A DNA stretch of 64,000 nucleotides from Lysinibacillus timonensis (GCF_900291985.1 NZ_LT985980.1:2000001-2064000); one strand, 5' to 3'. Shown: positions 19,609 to 29,761, counted from the first letter of the stretch. Notes: a model not told the origin generated them from the letters alone. Program-made: numbers and translations.

Positions 19609-20976
19609 TTAACTAAATCTTTCTAGTATTTTTTCCAGTTTCATTCCTCGAGATCCTTTTAATAAGATTAAAGATTCACTAGTTGCATTCAGTTCAATCA
19701 TTTGTGAAATTTCATCATATTTATCAATCGAGTGGATTAATCGATCCACAGAAAATTTGGATGCTAGTTTATCATATAACCATTTCATGCGAGGGCCAAA
19801 TAAACATACTGTACTAATTTTAGTTTCATCGATTGTATCAGCAATCTGTTCATGGAATTGTTGTTCATTATCACCTAGTTCAAGCATGTCACCTAAAACT
19901 AGCCACTTGTCAGGTCTTATATTAGATGATTGTATAAACTGAATTGCTGCAGTCATAGATGTAGGTGCAGCATTATAAGCATCATTAATAAATAATATGC
20001 CATTATCCGTCGGAACTAGCTGCATGCGCATATCTGTAAGTTTTGCTTGTTCTAGGCCAAAGTGAATTTGGTCATCACGAAGTCCAATTGATTTAGCAAC
20101 CAACATTGCACTCAATGCATTTTTCACTTGATGCTTCCCTAAAATAGGTATCGAATATTCCCCGTTTAGTTCTCCGCGCACATCAAAACGGCTACCATTT
20201 TCAGTGGTCACTATACTTGAAGCAACTAATGAATTTTCTTGTTTAAACCCAAACGATTCGACATTTAGGTTCGGTTCTTCCCCGACTAAAGCTTGTAATA
20301 AAGGTTCATCGCCATCATAGAACAACGTCCCGTGTTGATCGAGACCTTTAATAATTTCAAACTTTGCTTTGGCGATTCCTTCTCTTGAACCTAAGTCTTG
20401 TAAATGGGCCTCACCAATATTTGTAATAACTGCATAGTGAGGTCTTGCTAAAGTAGATAAAAATTCAATTTCTCCAAAGCCACTCATGCCCATTTCTAAA
20501 ACAGCAACCTCAGTATCTTCATCTAGAGATAGTATTGTAATGGGTAATCCTAGTTGATTGTTAAAATTGCCGATTGTTTTTTGCACTTTATAATAGGGTG
20601 ACAAAGCACTAGCTAAAATATCCTTCGTTGAAGTCTTCCCATTGGAACCAGTAATACCTACAAAGATCGCTTTGTGTTCATCACGATAGCAACGCGCCAT
20701 TTGTTGCAAAGCAATTTCAGTATCATCTACATAGAGAATCGGAAAATTAGAAGGTGGATGCGGTTCATCTTTAAGCCATAGTGCTGCCGCCGCGCCGTTT
20801 TGAATCGCTTGATTTATATAGTGATGACCATTTACCTTCTCCCCGCGAAAAGGTATAAACAAATCTCCTTCTTTTATTGTACGTGTGTCAATTGAAACAC
20901 CTGTTATGACTAGATGATTATTTTGTTCACTATCTATATTTAACCAGTTTGCAATCTCTTTAAATGTCTTTTTCAC
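19609..20976 (-). CDS. murF: UDP-MurNAc-tripeptide D-Ala-D-Ala ligase MurF
   Basis: 455 aa Mur ligase. GITGSNGKTST is the ATP-binding loop; the N-terminal domain has VSIDTRTIKEGDLFIPFRGE, the middle domain VLEMGMSGFGEI and ITNIGEAHLQ, and the C-terminal domain INDAYNAAPTSM and LGDMLELG. It adds D-Ala-D-Ala to the muropeptide precursor in the cytoplasm. It starts 14 nt after ddl, whose product it uses. Confidence 0.97.
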   Translation of the reverse strand: MKKTFKEIANWLNIDSEQNNHLVITGVSIDTRTIKEGDLFIPFRGEKVNGHHYINQAIQNGAAAALWLKDEPHPPSNFPILYVDDTEIALQQMARCYRDEHKAIFVGITGSNGKTSTKDILASALSPYYKVQKTIGNFNNQLGLPITILSLDEDTEVAVLEMGMSGFGEIEFLSTLARPHYAVITNIGEAHLQDLGSREGIAKAKFEIIKGLDQHGTLFYDGDEPLLQALVGEEPNLNVESFGFKQENSLVASSIVTTENGSRFDVRGELNGEYSIPILGKHQVKNALSAMLVAKSIGLRDDQIHFGLEQAKLTDMRMQLVPTDNGILFINDAYNAAPTSMTAAIQFIQSSNIRPDKWLVLGDMLELGDNEQQFHEQIADTIDETKISTVCLFGPRMKWLYDKLASKFSVDRLIHSIDKYDEISQMIELNATSESLILLKGSRGMKLEKILERFS

Positions 20977-20990
20977 GGCTCAAACCTACT

Positions 20991-22070
20991 TTAATCTTTA
21001 TTGTATTGGAGTAATTGTTTTTCTTCATAGCGTTCAATAGCGAGATCAATTAACGTATCTATTAGCTCCGGATAGCTTACCCCGCTATTTTGCCATAATA
21101 AAGGATACATACTTACAGGAGTAAAACCTGGCATCGTGTTAACTTCATTAATATATACTTCATCCTGATCAGTTACGAAGAAATCTGAACGAACTAAACC
21201 CGAGCAGTCTAATATTTTGAAAGCTCGGATAGCCATATCACTCATAGTCGTTACAACTTTTTCAGAGACTACAGCAGGGATAATCAATGAAGTAGCGTTA
21301 TCTTTATACTTCGACTCATAATCATAGAATTCTGTATTTGGTTTAATTTCCCCTGGTACAGAAACTCTTGGCTCATTATTTCCTAATACACCCATTTCAA
21401 TTTCTCTTGCCGTAATACCCTTTTCTACTATGATCTTTCGGTCATACTTCAATGCAAAATTAACAGCATCAATTAATTGTTCTTTATTAGAGGCTTTACT
21501 AATTCCCACACTTGAGCCTAAATTAGCGGGTTTTACAAAAACCGGCCACGATAGCTCCCTCTCACATTTATCCACAATTGATAATTGTTCTTGTTCCCAT
21601 TCATGGCGTAAAAAATGTACATATGGCACTTGACTTAAACCAGCAATCTCAAATAATTGTTTCATAACAACCTTATCCATACCGGCTGACGATGCCAATA
21701 CACCATTACCTACATAAGGTAAGTTAAGCACTTCTAATAAACCTTGAACTGTGCCGTCCTCACCGTTCGTACCATGTAATAATGGAAAAATTACATCAAA
21801 ATGTGTTTGTTCATTGTTTTGATTTACAATAAATTTTGCAATATTATTTGGTTTGCTTGTTAATTTTGAATTGATTTGCAATTGTTCTACCGTTTCAGCT
21901 GGCTCTGTTAATTGCGAACCCTGTCTCCATTCACCCTCTAACGTAATATATATCGGATATACGTCATATTTTTCGAAATCGATTGCTTTATTTACTGCTA
22001 ACGCGGTTGATAAGGAAACTTCATGTTCAGCAGACTTACCACCGTATAACAATCCGATTCTTTTTTTCAT
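20991..22070 (-). CDS. ddl: D-alanine--D-alanine ligase
   Basis: 359 aa ATP-grasp ligase: LLYGGKSAEHEVS at the N-terminus, FVKPANLGSSVGISKA in the ATP-binding part, and SDFFVTDQDEVYINEVNTMP at the metal site. It makes D-Ala-D-Ala from the product of alr. GGAGG seven nt before the ATG at 22070 sets the start. It forms an operon with murF. Confidence 0.97.
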   Translation of the reverse strand: MKKRIGLLYGGKSAEHEVSLSTALAVNKAIDFEKYDVYPIYITLEGEWRQGSQLTEPAETVEQLQINSKLTSKPNNIAKFIVNQNNEQTHFDVIFPLLHGTNGEDGTVQGLLEVLNLPYVGNGVLASSAGMDKVVMKQLFEIAGLSQVPYVHFLRHEWEQEQLSIVDKCERELSWPVFVKPANLGSSVGISKASNKEQLIDAVNFALKYDRKIIVEKGITAREIEMGVLGNNEPRVSVPGEIKPNTEFYDYESKYKDNATSLIIPAVVSEKVVTTMSDMAIRAFKILDCSGLVRSDFFVTDQDEVYINEVNTMPGFTPVSMYPLLWQNSGVSYPELIDTLIDLAIERYEEKQLLQYNKD

Positions 22071-22178
22071 AGTTTGACCTCCAAATGTTGAATAATTCAA
22101 AATTTACATAAAATTAAGATCCAAGGGATACGAAAAAACTCCCTGTCGTGTTATTGGATTTACCATTGACAGCGAGTA

Positions 22179-22922
22179 CTAAGGGATTATTAGTTCATCA
22201 AAATTTTGATTTAATATTACATCTAAATCATCCCATACTTCATCAGGGAAATCATTATCAGCCAAAGTTCGGATTTCAATTCCAAACCTTTTAGGCTTAT
22301 CTAATTTGCATAGCGACAGAAGCGCACCATCCTTTGCATATGTGCGATATGCTTTCAAAAAATCTGGGTCTAGCATTGGTAACGTATCTTTTGATTTTTT
22401 TCTAAAGAAACCACCGTTTCCTTCTTTTTCTTTAATAATCATATTCAAGATATTTGCAATAACAAGTTCTGCCTCATCCAAATTTTTAAAGTAAACTTTC
22501 ATTAACTTTTCACTTTCAGAAGAGTAGTAAACATAGCGATTTTGAAGTTTTTCAAAGAAAGGTAATCCGATTGGTTCTTTTTTGTGACTAATATATAGTA
22601 ACTTTGCTTGTTCCATTGGAGTTAGTTGGTCTAAGTTCTTTTCATGTACAAAATCAACCCAACAAAGATCACTTGTTGTATCTGATATTTTTTTTACAAA
22701 GTTATGTAATTCTTCATATGGTATAAAATCAAATTGCGTGTGCATATTAAAAGACCCATCTTCGTAATTATGCTTCAGTAGTAGAAGATTAGGTACTGGA
22801 GAAATAGACGATATAAATTGTCTAAAAGTTAAACCGCTGAAAATGACAAATTGATCTACCTCATTCATATGTACATATAAATGATGAATGAAGTCTTCGG
22901 AAACCTTTTTCTTTTTTGACAT
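22179..22922 (-). CDS. Uncharacterised protein
   Basis: 247 aa, not recognised. It has no signal peptide or membrane helices, starts with a run of lysines (MSKKKKVSED) and is rich in aromatic and acidic residues; DFIPYEELHNFVKKI and CWVDFVHEKNLDQLTPMEQ are typical stretches. The ATG at 22922 follows GGAG by about 10 nt; the frame is open three codons further. It diverges from rodA and is separated from ddl by about 110 nt, so it may have its own promoter. Codon use is like its neighbours. Confidence 0.75.
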   Translation of the reverse strand: MSKKKKVSEDFIHHLYVHMNEVDQFVIFSGLTFRQFISSISPVPNLLLLKHNYEDGSFNMHTQFDFIPYEELHNFVKKISDTTSDLCWVDFVHEKNLDQLTPMEQAKLLYISHKKEPIGLPFFEKLQNRYVYYSSESEKLMKVYFKNLDEAELVIANILNMIIKEKEGNGGFFRKKSKDTLPMLDPDFLKAYRTYAKDGALLSLCKLDKPKRFGIEIRTLADNDFPDEVWDDLDVILNQNFDELIIP

Positions 22923-23120
22923 CCTGTTCACACTCCAATAGATAGCTACAAAAGATATTATATGATGTATCGATTAAATTTGAAACATATTCATCGGTTT
23001 TTCGTTATAACATTATGCATATCCTTAAAGACACATTATACGTTATAATATGTTACAGTGAGCAAAGATTTGTAATAACGTATCGTAATTTACGAGTAAA
23101 TCGAATAATAGGTGAAATAA

Positions 23121-24311
23121 ATGGAAAACAATCGTAATTTCACGAAAAGGCTTGATTGGCCTCTCGTTTTTATATTATTTGCATTTTTAATTGTCAGTTT
23201 ACTAGCCATTTCATCCGCACAAACGACTGGTCAATATGGTGGCACTAATTTTGTCATTAAACAACTACAATGGTATGTAATTGGCTCATTTATCGTTGCG
23301 TTTGTTATGTATTTCGAACCTGACCAATATAAAAAAATGTCTTGGTATTTATATGGCTTTGGTATCTTTCTATTACTAATGCTTATTTTTATGCCTGAAG
23401 GGAAAGGGCAAATCGGAGAACCTATAAATGGAGCAAAGAGTTGGTACCAATTACCCTTCGCAAGTATACAGCCTGCCGAGTTCATGAAAACCTTCTTCAT
23501 ATTGGCTGCAGCAGATTTAATTAGTAAGCACCATGAAAAGTACGTTGTTAAATCCATAAAGTCGGATTTTCTATTGCTTATCAAACTTGGCATTACATTA
23601 TTTATCCCATTAGGATTTATCGCTACACAGCCCGATTTAGGGTCATCTCTTGTATTTTTAGCAATTACTGCTGCATTAGTTATTGTCGCGGGGATATCCT
23701 GGAAAATTATCGTTCCTATTTTTGCAGGAGCTGGAGTTATCGGCGGATCATTATTATGGATGGCTGTCTATATGCAAGATTTCCTAGAGGATAAATTTGG
23801 TTTTCAACCATATCAATTCGCACGTATATATTCATGGCTTGATCCCTATTCATATCCTGCAGATGACGGCTATCATTTAATTACATCATTAAACGCTATT
23901 GGTTCTGGCGAAATTTTCGGAAAGGGATACATGAGTCGTGAAGTATATGTTGCAGAAAACCATACAGATTTTATTTTTGCTGTTATAGGTGAAGAATGGG
24001 GCTTCATTGGCGCAAGCCTTGTTATTTGTTTGTTCTTCTTGCTCATCTATCATTTAACAAAAACAACTTTGACATTAAAAGATCCATTCTGTACTTATGT
24101 TTGCGCTGGGATTATTGCTATGATTACATTCCACGTCTTTGAAAATATTGGAATGACCATCCAACTATTACCAATAACAGGGATACCGCTACCTTTCATA
24201 AGCTATGGTGGTAGTTCTTTGATGGGCAATGCCCTTGCAATCGGTTTAGTATTTAGTATGAAATTCCACTATCGAACTTATATGTTTTCAGCACTGGATG
24301 AAGACGAGTAA
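23121..24311 (+). CDS. rodA: Peptidoglycan polymerase RodA (SEDS family)
   Basis: 396 aa with about ten membrane helices. SEDS signatures are present: ASIQPAEFMK, TQPDLGSSLVF with the catalytic aspartate, NHTDFIFAVIGEEWGFIG and TGIPLPFISYGGSS. The ENHTDFIFA form and length favour RodA, the elongation polymerase, over FtsW. AGGTG precedes the ATG. A strong terminator follows. Confidence 0.92.
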   Translation: MENNRNFTKRLDWPLVFILFAFLIVSLLAISSAQTTGQYGGTNFVIKQLQWYVIGSFIVAFVMYFEPDQYKKMSWYLYGFGIFLLLMLIFMPEGKGQIGEPINGAKSWYQLPFASIQPAEFMKTFFILAAADLISKHHEKYVVKSIKSDFLLLIKLGITLFIPLGFIATQPDLGSSLVFLAITAALVIVAGISWKIIVPIFAGAGVIGGSLLWMAVYMQDFLEDKFGFQPYQFARIYSWLDPYSYPADDGYHLITSLNAIGSGEIFGKGYMSREVYVAENHTDFIFAVIGEEWGFIGASLVICLFFLLIYHLTKTTLTLKDPFCTYVCAGIIAMITFHVFENIGMTIQLLPITGIPLPFISYGGSSLMGNALAIGLVFSMKFHYRTYMFSALDEDE

Positions 24312-24312
24312 A

Positions 24313-24343
24313 AAAAAACCCGACTAGCAATAGTCGGGTTTTT
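24313..24343 (+). terminator. Bidirectional terminator after rodA
   Basis: ACCCGACTA-GCAA-TAGTCGGGT with flanking A and T runs serves rodA and the convergent small gene at 24374-24505. Confidence 0.9.
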
Positions 24344-24373
24344 AAACTTCAAATTTGGTTTGAATGATAGTAT

Positions 24374-24505
24374 TTATACTTGTGGGGTTTGTGTTGGTGG
24401 TGTTAATACTTTTAATATTTCAAGACGCGATTTTGTGACAGATGCAGTAACACCTAACTTTGATAAATTTTTTACAATTTTTTTTAAGTTTACTTCCTTC
24501 GTCAT
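24374..24505 (-). CDS. Small protein, probably Lmo0850 family
   Basis: 43 aa: MTKEVNLKKIVKNLSKLGVT followed by ASVTKSRLEILKVL and a proline/threonine-rich end. AGGTGG seven nt before the ATG at 24505 supports it as a real gene; the longer upstream frame lacks support. It resembles the short Lmo0850-type proteins of Bacillales from memory; the function is unknown. It lies between the rodA terminator and a 350-bp empty stretch. Confidence 0.7.
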   Translation of the reverse strand: MTKEVNLKKIVKNLSKLGVTASVTKSRLEILKVLTPPTQTPQV

Positions 24506-24857
24506 ACTTCCACCTAACCTTTCCTCGTTATTAGTAACGTTTTTAAGTAAAAAAAGTTTCAAGTGTTTTGCGTGACAATTATTCTGAAACAATCATAACA
24601 TTTATTTCCTTAAAAATATTTTTCAATTATGTTACAACTTTCTAAATGTCAAGGATTTTGCCTCTAACATATGTTTTATCGTTCTCATGAATTATCACAC
24701 GATTATATCGACACTAGTTTATTCCATTTAAATTAACTTTAATCAATTAAATTTAATATTTTGAATATAAGTTACATTAGGGGCCTAAACTGCTTCATTA
24801 TTTGGGTAAAATGAGCCTAATTAGTGTACAGCAAAGAAAGTAGGTTCAATTTCTTTT
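24506..24857 (+). other. Non-coding AT-rich stretch
   Basis: No gene, hairpin or clear promoter seen in about 350 bp between the small gene (minus) and the efflux gene (plus). Promoters for both should be here. Confidence 0.5.
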
Positions 24858-26015
24858 ATGAAAAAAGATATACTCTTACTCATGTCTATTCAATTTCTTG
24901 TTTACCTCGGTTTTGGAATAATCATACCCGTATTACCTGAAGTTATTGTGCAACATCAATGGGATGAAATTCATGTAGGGGGACTTCTAACTGTCTATGC
25001 ATTGGCTAGTTTTTTCACCGCACCCTTATGGGGATCATTATCTGATAATATAGGAAGAAAACAACTTATCCTAACCGGACTAATTGGTTTCTCACTAAGC
25101 TTTGTATTATTCAGTATTTTTATTGATAACTTATGGATGTTATATATATCTCGAATTGTGGGCGGACTTTTTTCCGGAGCCCTTTATACCGCGGTTACTG
25201 GGTTTATTAGTGATATGTCGACAAATGAAAATCGTAATATGTATATGGGCTATATGGGTATGTCTATAGGATTAGGTTTCATCTTCGGTCCTGCAATTGG
25301 GGGAGTTTTAGGGCATATTAGTTTGCAATTACCATTTACCATATCTGCTATATTGATTGCACTATTATTTATTTATGGACTTCTAGTATTGAATGAACCA
25401 AATCGTGTTGGCGAGGCAAATAAACGAAAAATTATCCCTGCAGGGGCATCTAAACTTTTTAGATACCGAATTCGATATCTTTTTATGCTTTCGTTTGTTG
25501 TTACGTTTGTTCTTGCAGGAGTGGAGGCAACATTCCAACTTTTTCAAATTAGTAAAATCGGTATTACTCCATTACAATTAGGCCTTCTTTTTATGTTTAG
25601 TGGCTTTATTGATGCCGTCGTTCAAGGAGGCGTTGTAAGGAGAATTAAAGATGGTACTGAAGCAAAATGGTTAATGGGAGCACAAGTAATTACCGCCATT
25701 GGGTTGTTCTTGATAATTTTGACACCAACTTTATTCATTGCTGGTCTAGCACTTTGTATATTTACTGCAGGAAACGCCTTAGCAAGAACTTGTGTTGTTT
25801 CCTTAACGACAAAAGAATCTGGTGGTAAATACGGAACAGCAGCCGGATTGTCCTATTCAATGGATAACTTAGGTCGTATCATTGGTCCACTTTTATTCAC
25901 ATCATTGTTACAATATAAACCTTCATTGGGCTATTCAGTTTCTATCATCATAACGATTTTCTCAATTGTATTAATTATTTTCTTTTATCATTCCAGAAAA
26001 AGTTTGAGAAGTTAA
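24858..26015 (+). CDS. MFS drug-efflux-type transporter (DHA1)
   Basis: 385 aa with twelve predicted helices. MFS motif A is GSLSDNIGRKQLI after helix 2, and the antiporter-type helix 5 is GLGFIFGPAIGGVLG. This places it with drug:H+ antiporters of the TetA/NorA type in the cytoplasmic membrane; the substrate cannot be told. It has no regulator next to it. The 11-bp hairpin downstream is its terminator. Confidence 0.85.
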   Translation: MKKDILLLMSIQFLVYLGFGIIIPVLPEVIVQHQWDEIHVGGLLTVYALASFFTAPLWGSLSDNIGRKQLILTGLIGFSLSFVLFSIFIDNLWMLYISRIVGGLFSGALYTAVTGFISDMSTNENRNMYMGYMGMSIGLGFIFGPAIGGVLGHISLQLPFTISAILIALLFIYGLLVLNEPNRVGEANKRKIIPAGASKLFRYRIRYLFMLSFVVTFVLAGVEATFQLFQISKIGITPLQLGLLFMFSGFIDAVVQGGVVRRIKDGTEAKWLMGAQVITAIGLFLIILTPTLFIAGLALCIFTAGNALARTCVVSLTTKESGGKYGTAAGLSYSMDNLGRIIGPLLFTSLLQYKPSLGYSVSIIITIFSIVLIIFFYHSRKSLRS

Positions 26016-26030
26016 CATGATTTACCAAAC

Positions 26031-26059
26031 CATCACGTATAATTTATACGTGATGCATT
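26031..26059 (+). terminator. Terminator after the MFS gene
   Basis: CATCACGTATA-ATT-TATACGTGATG (11 bp) followed by CATTTTCTTT. Confidence 0.65.
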
Positions 26060-26168
26060 TTCTTTATTAAGATGTTTAAATAAGTGCAATTAATGGAAAT
26101 TATATACTATATATTTATCATTATATAAAACTTATATATTGGTTGTTATTTTCGGAGGAATAGGACGA

Positions 26169-26978
26169 ATGAAATTACCTAAACATCTTGATTTACCATT
26201 TGAATTGGAGATTTTTCGACATAGAATAGAATCTTCTATACTCCCTTCTGTACAAATTGCTCCACACTTTCAAAAAACCTCAATACTCGATAGTAAATTT
26301 TCAGGAATACCATACCTACCCAAAAACTATTCCTACCCAAAAGATCTTGACGGGAATAATATGTTTCTTTTAGCACAAATTAATTTTTCACAGGTACAAC
26401 TTGGTTACCCTTTTCCTAACCATGGTCTATTGCAGTTTTTTATCTCACCACTAATCTGCAAACGAAATAGTATACTTGAGGAGCATATATTTCAACATTA
26501 TTTTAAGGTACGTTACTACTCAGATATACAAATTGGCAATCACTTTTCTGAAGATTTCGCACTATTCGACAAGGAGATTTGGAATTTCCCTATTGGAAAT
26601 GAAATGAAATTATCCTTTAAACATCAAATTGAGCCTGTTTCCGCTTTAGACTATCGAATCGATCATTTTTTGCAAACACCACTTGCACATTATCCTGCTT
26701 ATTTCGACAACGAGAGGACCTTAGAGGATGTATATTTAGAACACTTTCTTGGGGCCGAACATAAAATAGGTGGGTACCCATATTTCATTCATAACGATAC
26801 TCGCAAACGTTCACCTTTTTTCAAAAGGTTTGATACACTATTATTGCAAATAGTCTCAAATGATGCACACAATATAATGTGGGGCGACTCAGGTGTCGTC
26901 AAATTTTTCATTAACCATCAAAAATTATTAAATCTTGATTTTACAGACGTATATTTAATTGCCGATCAATATGAATAG
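26169..26978 (+). CDS. DUF1963 (YwqG-like) protein
   Basis: 269 aa. The pattern KFSGIPYLPKNYSYP...NNMFLLAQINFSQV...GLLQFFIS and the late HKIGGYPYFIHND...LLLQIVSND...IMWGDSGVVKFFI is that of DUF1963 proteins such as B. subtilis YwqG. The function is unknown; the protein looks cytoplasmic. GGAGG 10 nt before the ATG at 26169 sets the start. A 13-bp palindrome overlaps its stop codon. Confidence 0.85.
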   Translation: MKLPKHLDLPFELEIFRHRIESSILPSVQIAPHFQKTSILDSKFSGIPYLPKNYSYPKDLDGNNMFLLAQINFSQVQLGYPFPNHGLLQFFISPLICKRNSILEEHIFQHYFKVRYYSDIQIGNHFSEDFALFDKEIWNFPIGNEMKLSFKHQIEPVSALDYRIDHFLQTPLAHYPAYFDNERTLEDVYLEHFLGAEHKIGGYPYFIHNDTRKRSPFFKRFDTLLLQIVSNDAHNIMWGDSGVVKFFINHQKLLNLDFTDVYLIADQYE

Positions 26979-26996
26979 ATTTAATTCATATTGATC
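26964..26996 (+). terminator. Hairpin overlapping the ywqG-like stop codon
   Basis: GATCAATATGAAT-N7-ATTCATATTGATC is a perfect 13-bp inverted repeat. The left arm is the last codons of the gene; only TTT follows the right arm, so it may protect or weakly end the mRNA. Confidence 0.55.
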
Positions 26997-27075
26997 TTTC
27001 CAAATATTATCATTTTATGTCTTTCCTTGTAATCATGTATAATATTTTTATAAAAATTAAGTAGGTGCGATAGTA

Positions 27076-28530
27076 GTGAGTATCCTCTTTAATCCTTATG
27101 TTATCTTACCCATTCTATTTATTATCAATTTGTTCCTCGCCATCACGGTTATATTTTTGGAAAGAAAAGATGCTTCCTCAGCATGGGCTTGGATACTCGT
27201 GTTGTTCTTTTTGCCATTTCTAGGCTTCTTGTTGTATCTATTACTTGGAAGGCAACTTCGAAAAAAACACTTATTTAGGTGGGATGGACAAAAAGATATT
27301 GGGATTGACAATTTAATAAGCTATCAAATTGAAGCTATTGAAAATGATACACTTGATTTTCATGATGATTATGTAGAAGGACACAAAAGCCTCATTCACA
27401 TGAACTTAAAAACAAGCAATTCTGTATTAACTCAAGATAATTATGTTCAAATATTTAATGATGGCGCAGAAAAGTTTGAATCTTTACTCGAAGACATATT
27501 AGCCGCGAAAGACCATATCCATATTCAATATTATATTTTTAAATTGGATAATTTAGGACAGCGTATTCTTCAGACATTAATAAAAAAAGCTAAACAAGGT
27601 GTTAAAGTTAGGATTCTTTACGATGAAATGGGCTCTCGAGGGCTTAAAAAACGCAAATTTAAAGAACTTATTGATCTAGGTGGAGAAGTTGAAGTATTCT
27701 TTCCATCCGTATTGCCTCTCTTTAATCCAAGATTAAATTTCCGTAACCATCGTAAGATTGTCATTATCGATGGTAGAATCGGATATATTGGGGGATTTAA
27801 CGTTGGAGATGAATACTTAGGATTAAATAAAAAGTTTGGTTATTGGCGTGACACGCACTTGAGAGTAGAAGGCAGCTCCGTTCATCCATTACAAACAAGG
27901 TTTCTACTTGATTGGAATCAAGCGAGTCACAATAGTATCGATTATTCCGATAAGTACTTTCCTGCTATTCCAAAAAAAGGGGACGTTGCACTACAGATTG
28001 TTTCTAGTGGTCCAGATACTGATTGGCCCACAATTAAAAACGGTTACTTGAAATTACTAATGAGCGCGAAACGCTATATTTATATACAAACACCTTATTT
28101 TATTCCTGATAGCAGTTTCTTAAATGCCATTGAGATTGCAACTCTTTCCGGTATCGACGTTCGTATCATGATACCAAACAAACCGGATCACATGTTCGTT
28201 TATTGGGCTACCTATTCATATGTTGGTGAGCTACTAAAAGCTGGAGCAAAAGTATATATATATGAAAAAGGATTTATCCATGCAAAAACCATTGTCATAG
28301 ATGATGAAGCGTCCACTGTAGGTACTGCAAATATCGATGTTCGCAGTTTTAGCTTAAATTTTGAAGTGAATGCATTTATTTATAACCGTTCTATTTCTCA
28401 CGAGCTAGCTGAAGTTTTTGAAAAAGATATATTCGATTGTTCGGAGTTAACTTTAGAAATGTATAATAACCGCCCTAATATTATTAAAATTAAAGAATCT
28501 GTTTCTCGTTTACTTACTCCAATATTATAA
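27076..28530 (+). CDS. cls: Cardiolipin synthase
   Basis: 484 aa phospholipase D-family enzyme. Two N-terminal membrane helices (residues about 7-28 and 38-58) are followed by two HKD motifs, H225/K227/D232 in RNHRKIVIID and H402/K404/D409 in FIHAKTIVID. It condenses two phosphatidylglycerols to cardiolipin at the membrane. The start is GTG with AGGTG upstream. Close relatives in Bacillales are ClsA and YwiE/YwjE; which one cannot be decided. Confidence 0.93.
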   Translation: MSILFNPYVILPILFIINLFLAITVIFLERKDASSAWAWILVLFFLPFLGFLLYLLLGRQLRKKHLFRWDGQKDIGIDNLISYQIEAIENDTLDFHDDYVEGHKSLIHMNLKTSNSVLTQDNYVQIFNDGAEKFESLLEDILAAKDHIHIQYYIFKLDNLGQRILQTLIKKAKQGVKVRILYDEMGSRGLKKRKFKELIDLGGEVEVFFPSVLPLFNPRLNFRNHRKIVIIDGRIGYIGGFNVGDEYLGLNKKFGYWRDTHLRVEGSSVHPLQTRFLLDWNQASHNSIDYSDKYFPAIPKKGDVALQIVSSGPDTDWPTIKNGYLKLLMSAKRYIYIQTPYFIPDSSFLNAIEIATLSGIDVRIMIPNKPDHMFVYWATYSYVGELLKAGAKVYIYEKGFIHAKTIVIDDEASTVGTANIDVRSFSLNFEVNAFIYNRSISHELAEVFEKDIFDCSELTLEMYNNRPNIIKIKESVSRLLTPIL

Positions 28531-28577
28531 GCATACCTTACATCTAGTTATTTGAACTCGGACATCATATAATTCAA

Positions 28578-28610
28578 AAAACGGCACTCCATAGTTCGGA
28601 GTGCCGTTTT
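28578..28610. terminator. Bidirectional terminator between cls and the VanY gene
   Basis: AAAACGGCACTCC-N7-GGAGTGCCGTTTT, a perfect 13-bp stem between convergent genes. Confidence 0.9.
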
Positions 28611-28612
28611 CA

Positions 28613-29524
28613 TTACTGTATGCCTAAAAATTCTTCTAATGTTAGTCCCGATTCTTTAACTGCTGTGGCAACTGGAATTCCTAAATAGCGGAAATGCCAT
28701 GATTCATACATATATCCTGTAATTTTCTCTTTGCCTTTTGGATAACGTAATATAAACCCATAGTTATGTGCATTTTCTACCAACCATTTACCCGCTGCAG
28801 TTTCGCCGAATTCACTCGTTAACCATAAGTCTTCCCTACCAACTTCTCCTATATCAAAAGCAAGTCCGGTCTGGTGTTCTGAATATCCCGGCCTAGCACT
28901 ATAACGATCTGCATTATCTTTACCGTCTCGCTGTACATATCGATTATATAAAGTCTGTTGATAGTCGTAGGACCTAAATGTACTGAATGCAGTAAGTTGA
29001 ATACCTGCCTTGCTTGCTGCAACAGCCATCTCCTCATATGCTACACGAGCTTCTACATCCTCACCAGGATTGAAGTTTTTTGGAAGTGGATATTTTTTAT
29101 TTGCTATCAATATCCCATCAATATAGGTAGGCTCAGATGGTAACTTTTGACCTACAATATAACCGTTTTCTTCTTTTTGTGTACTATTTTCTGTTGTATT
29201 TGTAGTTATGTTAACATTACCCTTATCTTGTTGTTTTTGTTGTTCTTCCACTTCTTTTTTTACAGAAGGAGCGACAGGACTAGGGTTTTCACTTGCGTTA
29301 TCGTTAATAGACTGTTCAGCCTCATCATTTACTTTATCTTCTACAGTAGTTTCAGGTTCATTTAACTTTTCTAATTGGTTGAATTGTTCTTCGTTTTTCA
29401 CTTCAACAGTTTCTGATTCCTTGCCAGAAAAAATTAGAATTATAATTATTGCAATTACTAAAATAGAAATCGTGAGTATCGCTAAAGTGGAATTGATTTT
29501 ATTAGATTTCGAGGATTTCTTCAT
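28613..29524 (-). CDS. D-alanyl-D-alanine carboxypeptidase, VanY/M15B family
   Basis: 303 aa. An N-terminal membrane helix (about 13-33) is followed by an acidic, low-complexity spacer (about 36-120) and an extracellular M15B peptidase domain. Zinc ligands are H217 and D224 in SEHQTGLAFDIG and H277 in ESWHFRYLG, with catalytic E274. It trims the terminal D-Ala of peptidoglycan stem peptides. There are no van resistance genes beside it, so a housekeeping role (like B. subtilis YodJ) is likely. Confidence 0.92.
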   Translation of the reverse strand: MKKSSKSNKINSTLAILTISILVIAIIIILIFSGKESETVEVKNEEQFNQLEKLNEPETTVEDKVNDEAEQSINDNASENPSPVAPSVKKEVEEQQKQQDKGNVNITTNTTENSTQKEENGYIVGQKLPSEPTYIDGILIANKKYPLPKNFNPGEDVEARVAYEEMAVAASKAGIQLTAFSTFRSYDYQQTLYNRYVQRDGKDNADRYSARPGYSEHQTGLAFDIGEVGREDLWLTSEFGETAAGKWLVENAHNYGFILRYPKGKEKITGYMYESWHFRYLGIPVATAVKESGLTLEEFLGIQ

Positions 29525-29724
29525 TATGTATTCCTACTTTCTATAACAATGACTCTATTTTAGCATTGTTTTATAGATTTGACTCTATCAATTTAATAGA
29601 ATCAATCTATTTTAGTAGAAAGCTATAATAGTAATTATCAATGGCTTTAATAATTGCTATTTCAATTAAAACATGCGTTATATTAAATTGCCTTCTTATA
29701 ATAGAGTTTTTTGAACAATATAAA

Positions 29725-29755
29725 AGACCGTCTAAAATCAACTTTTAGACGGTCT
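29725..29755 (-). terminator. Terminator after yidC
   Basis: AGACCGTCTAAAA-N5-TTTTAGACGGTCT (13 bp), then TTTATA on the minus strand. Confidence 0.85.
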
Positions 29756-29761
29756 AAGCTA

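Noticed and set aside
28613..29524. Vancomycin-resistance vanY
   Set aside because: No vanHAX or vanRS genes are nearby; the protein fits housekeeping M15B carboxypeptidases.
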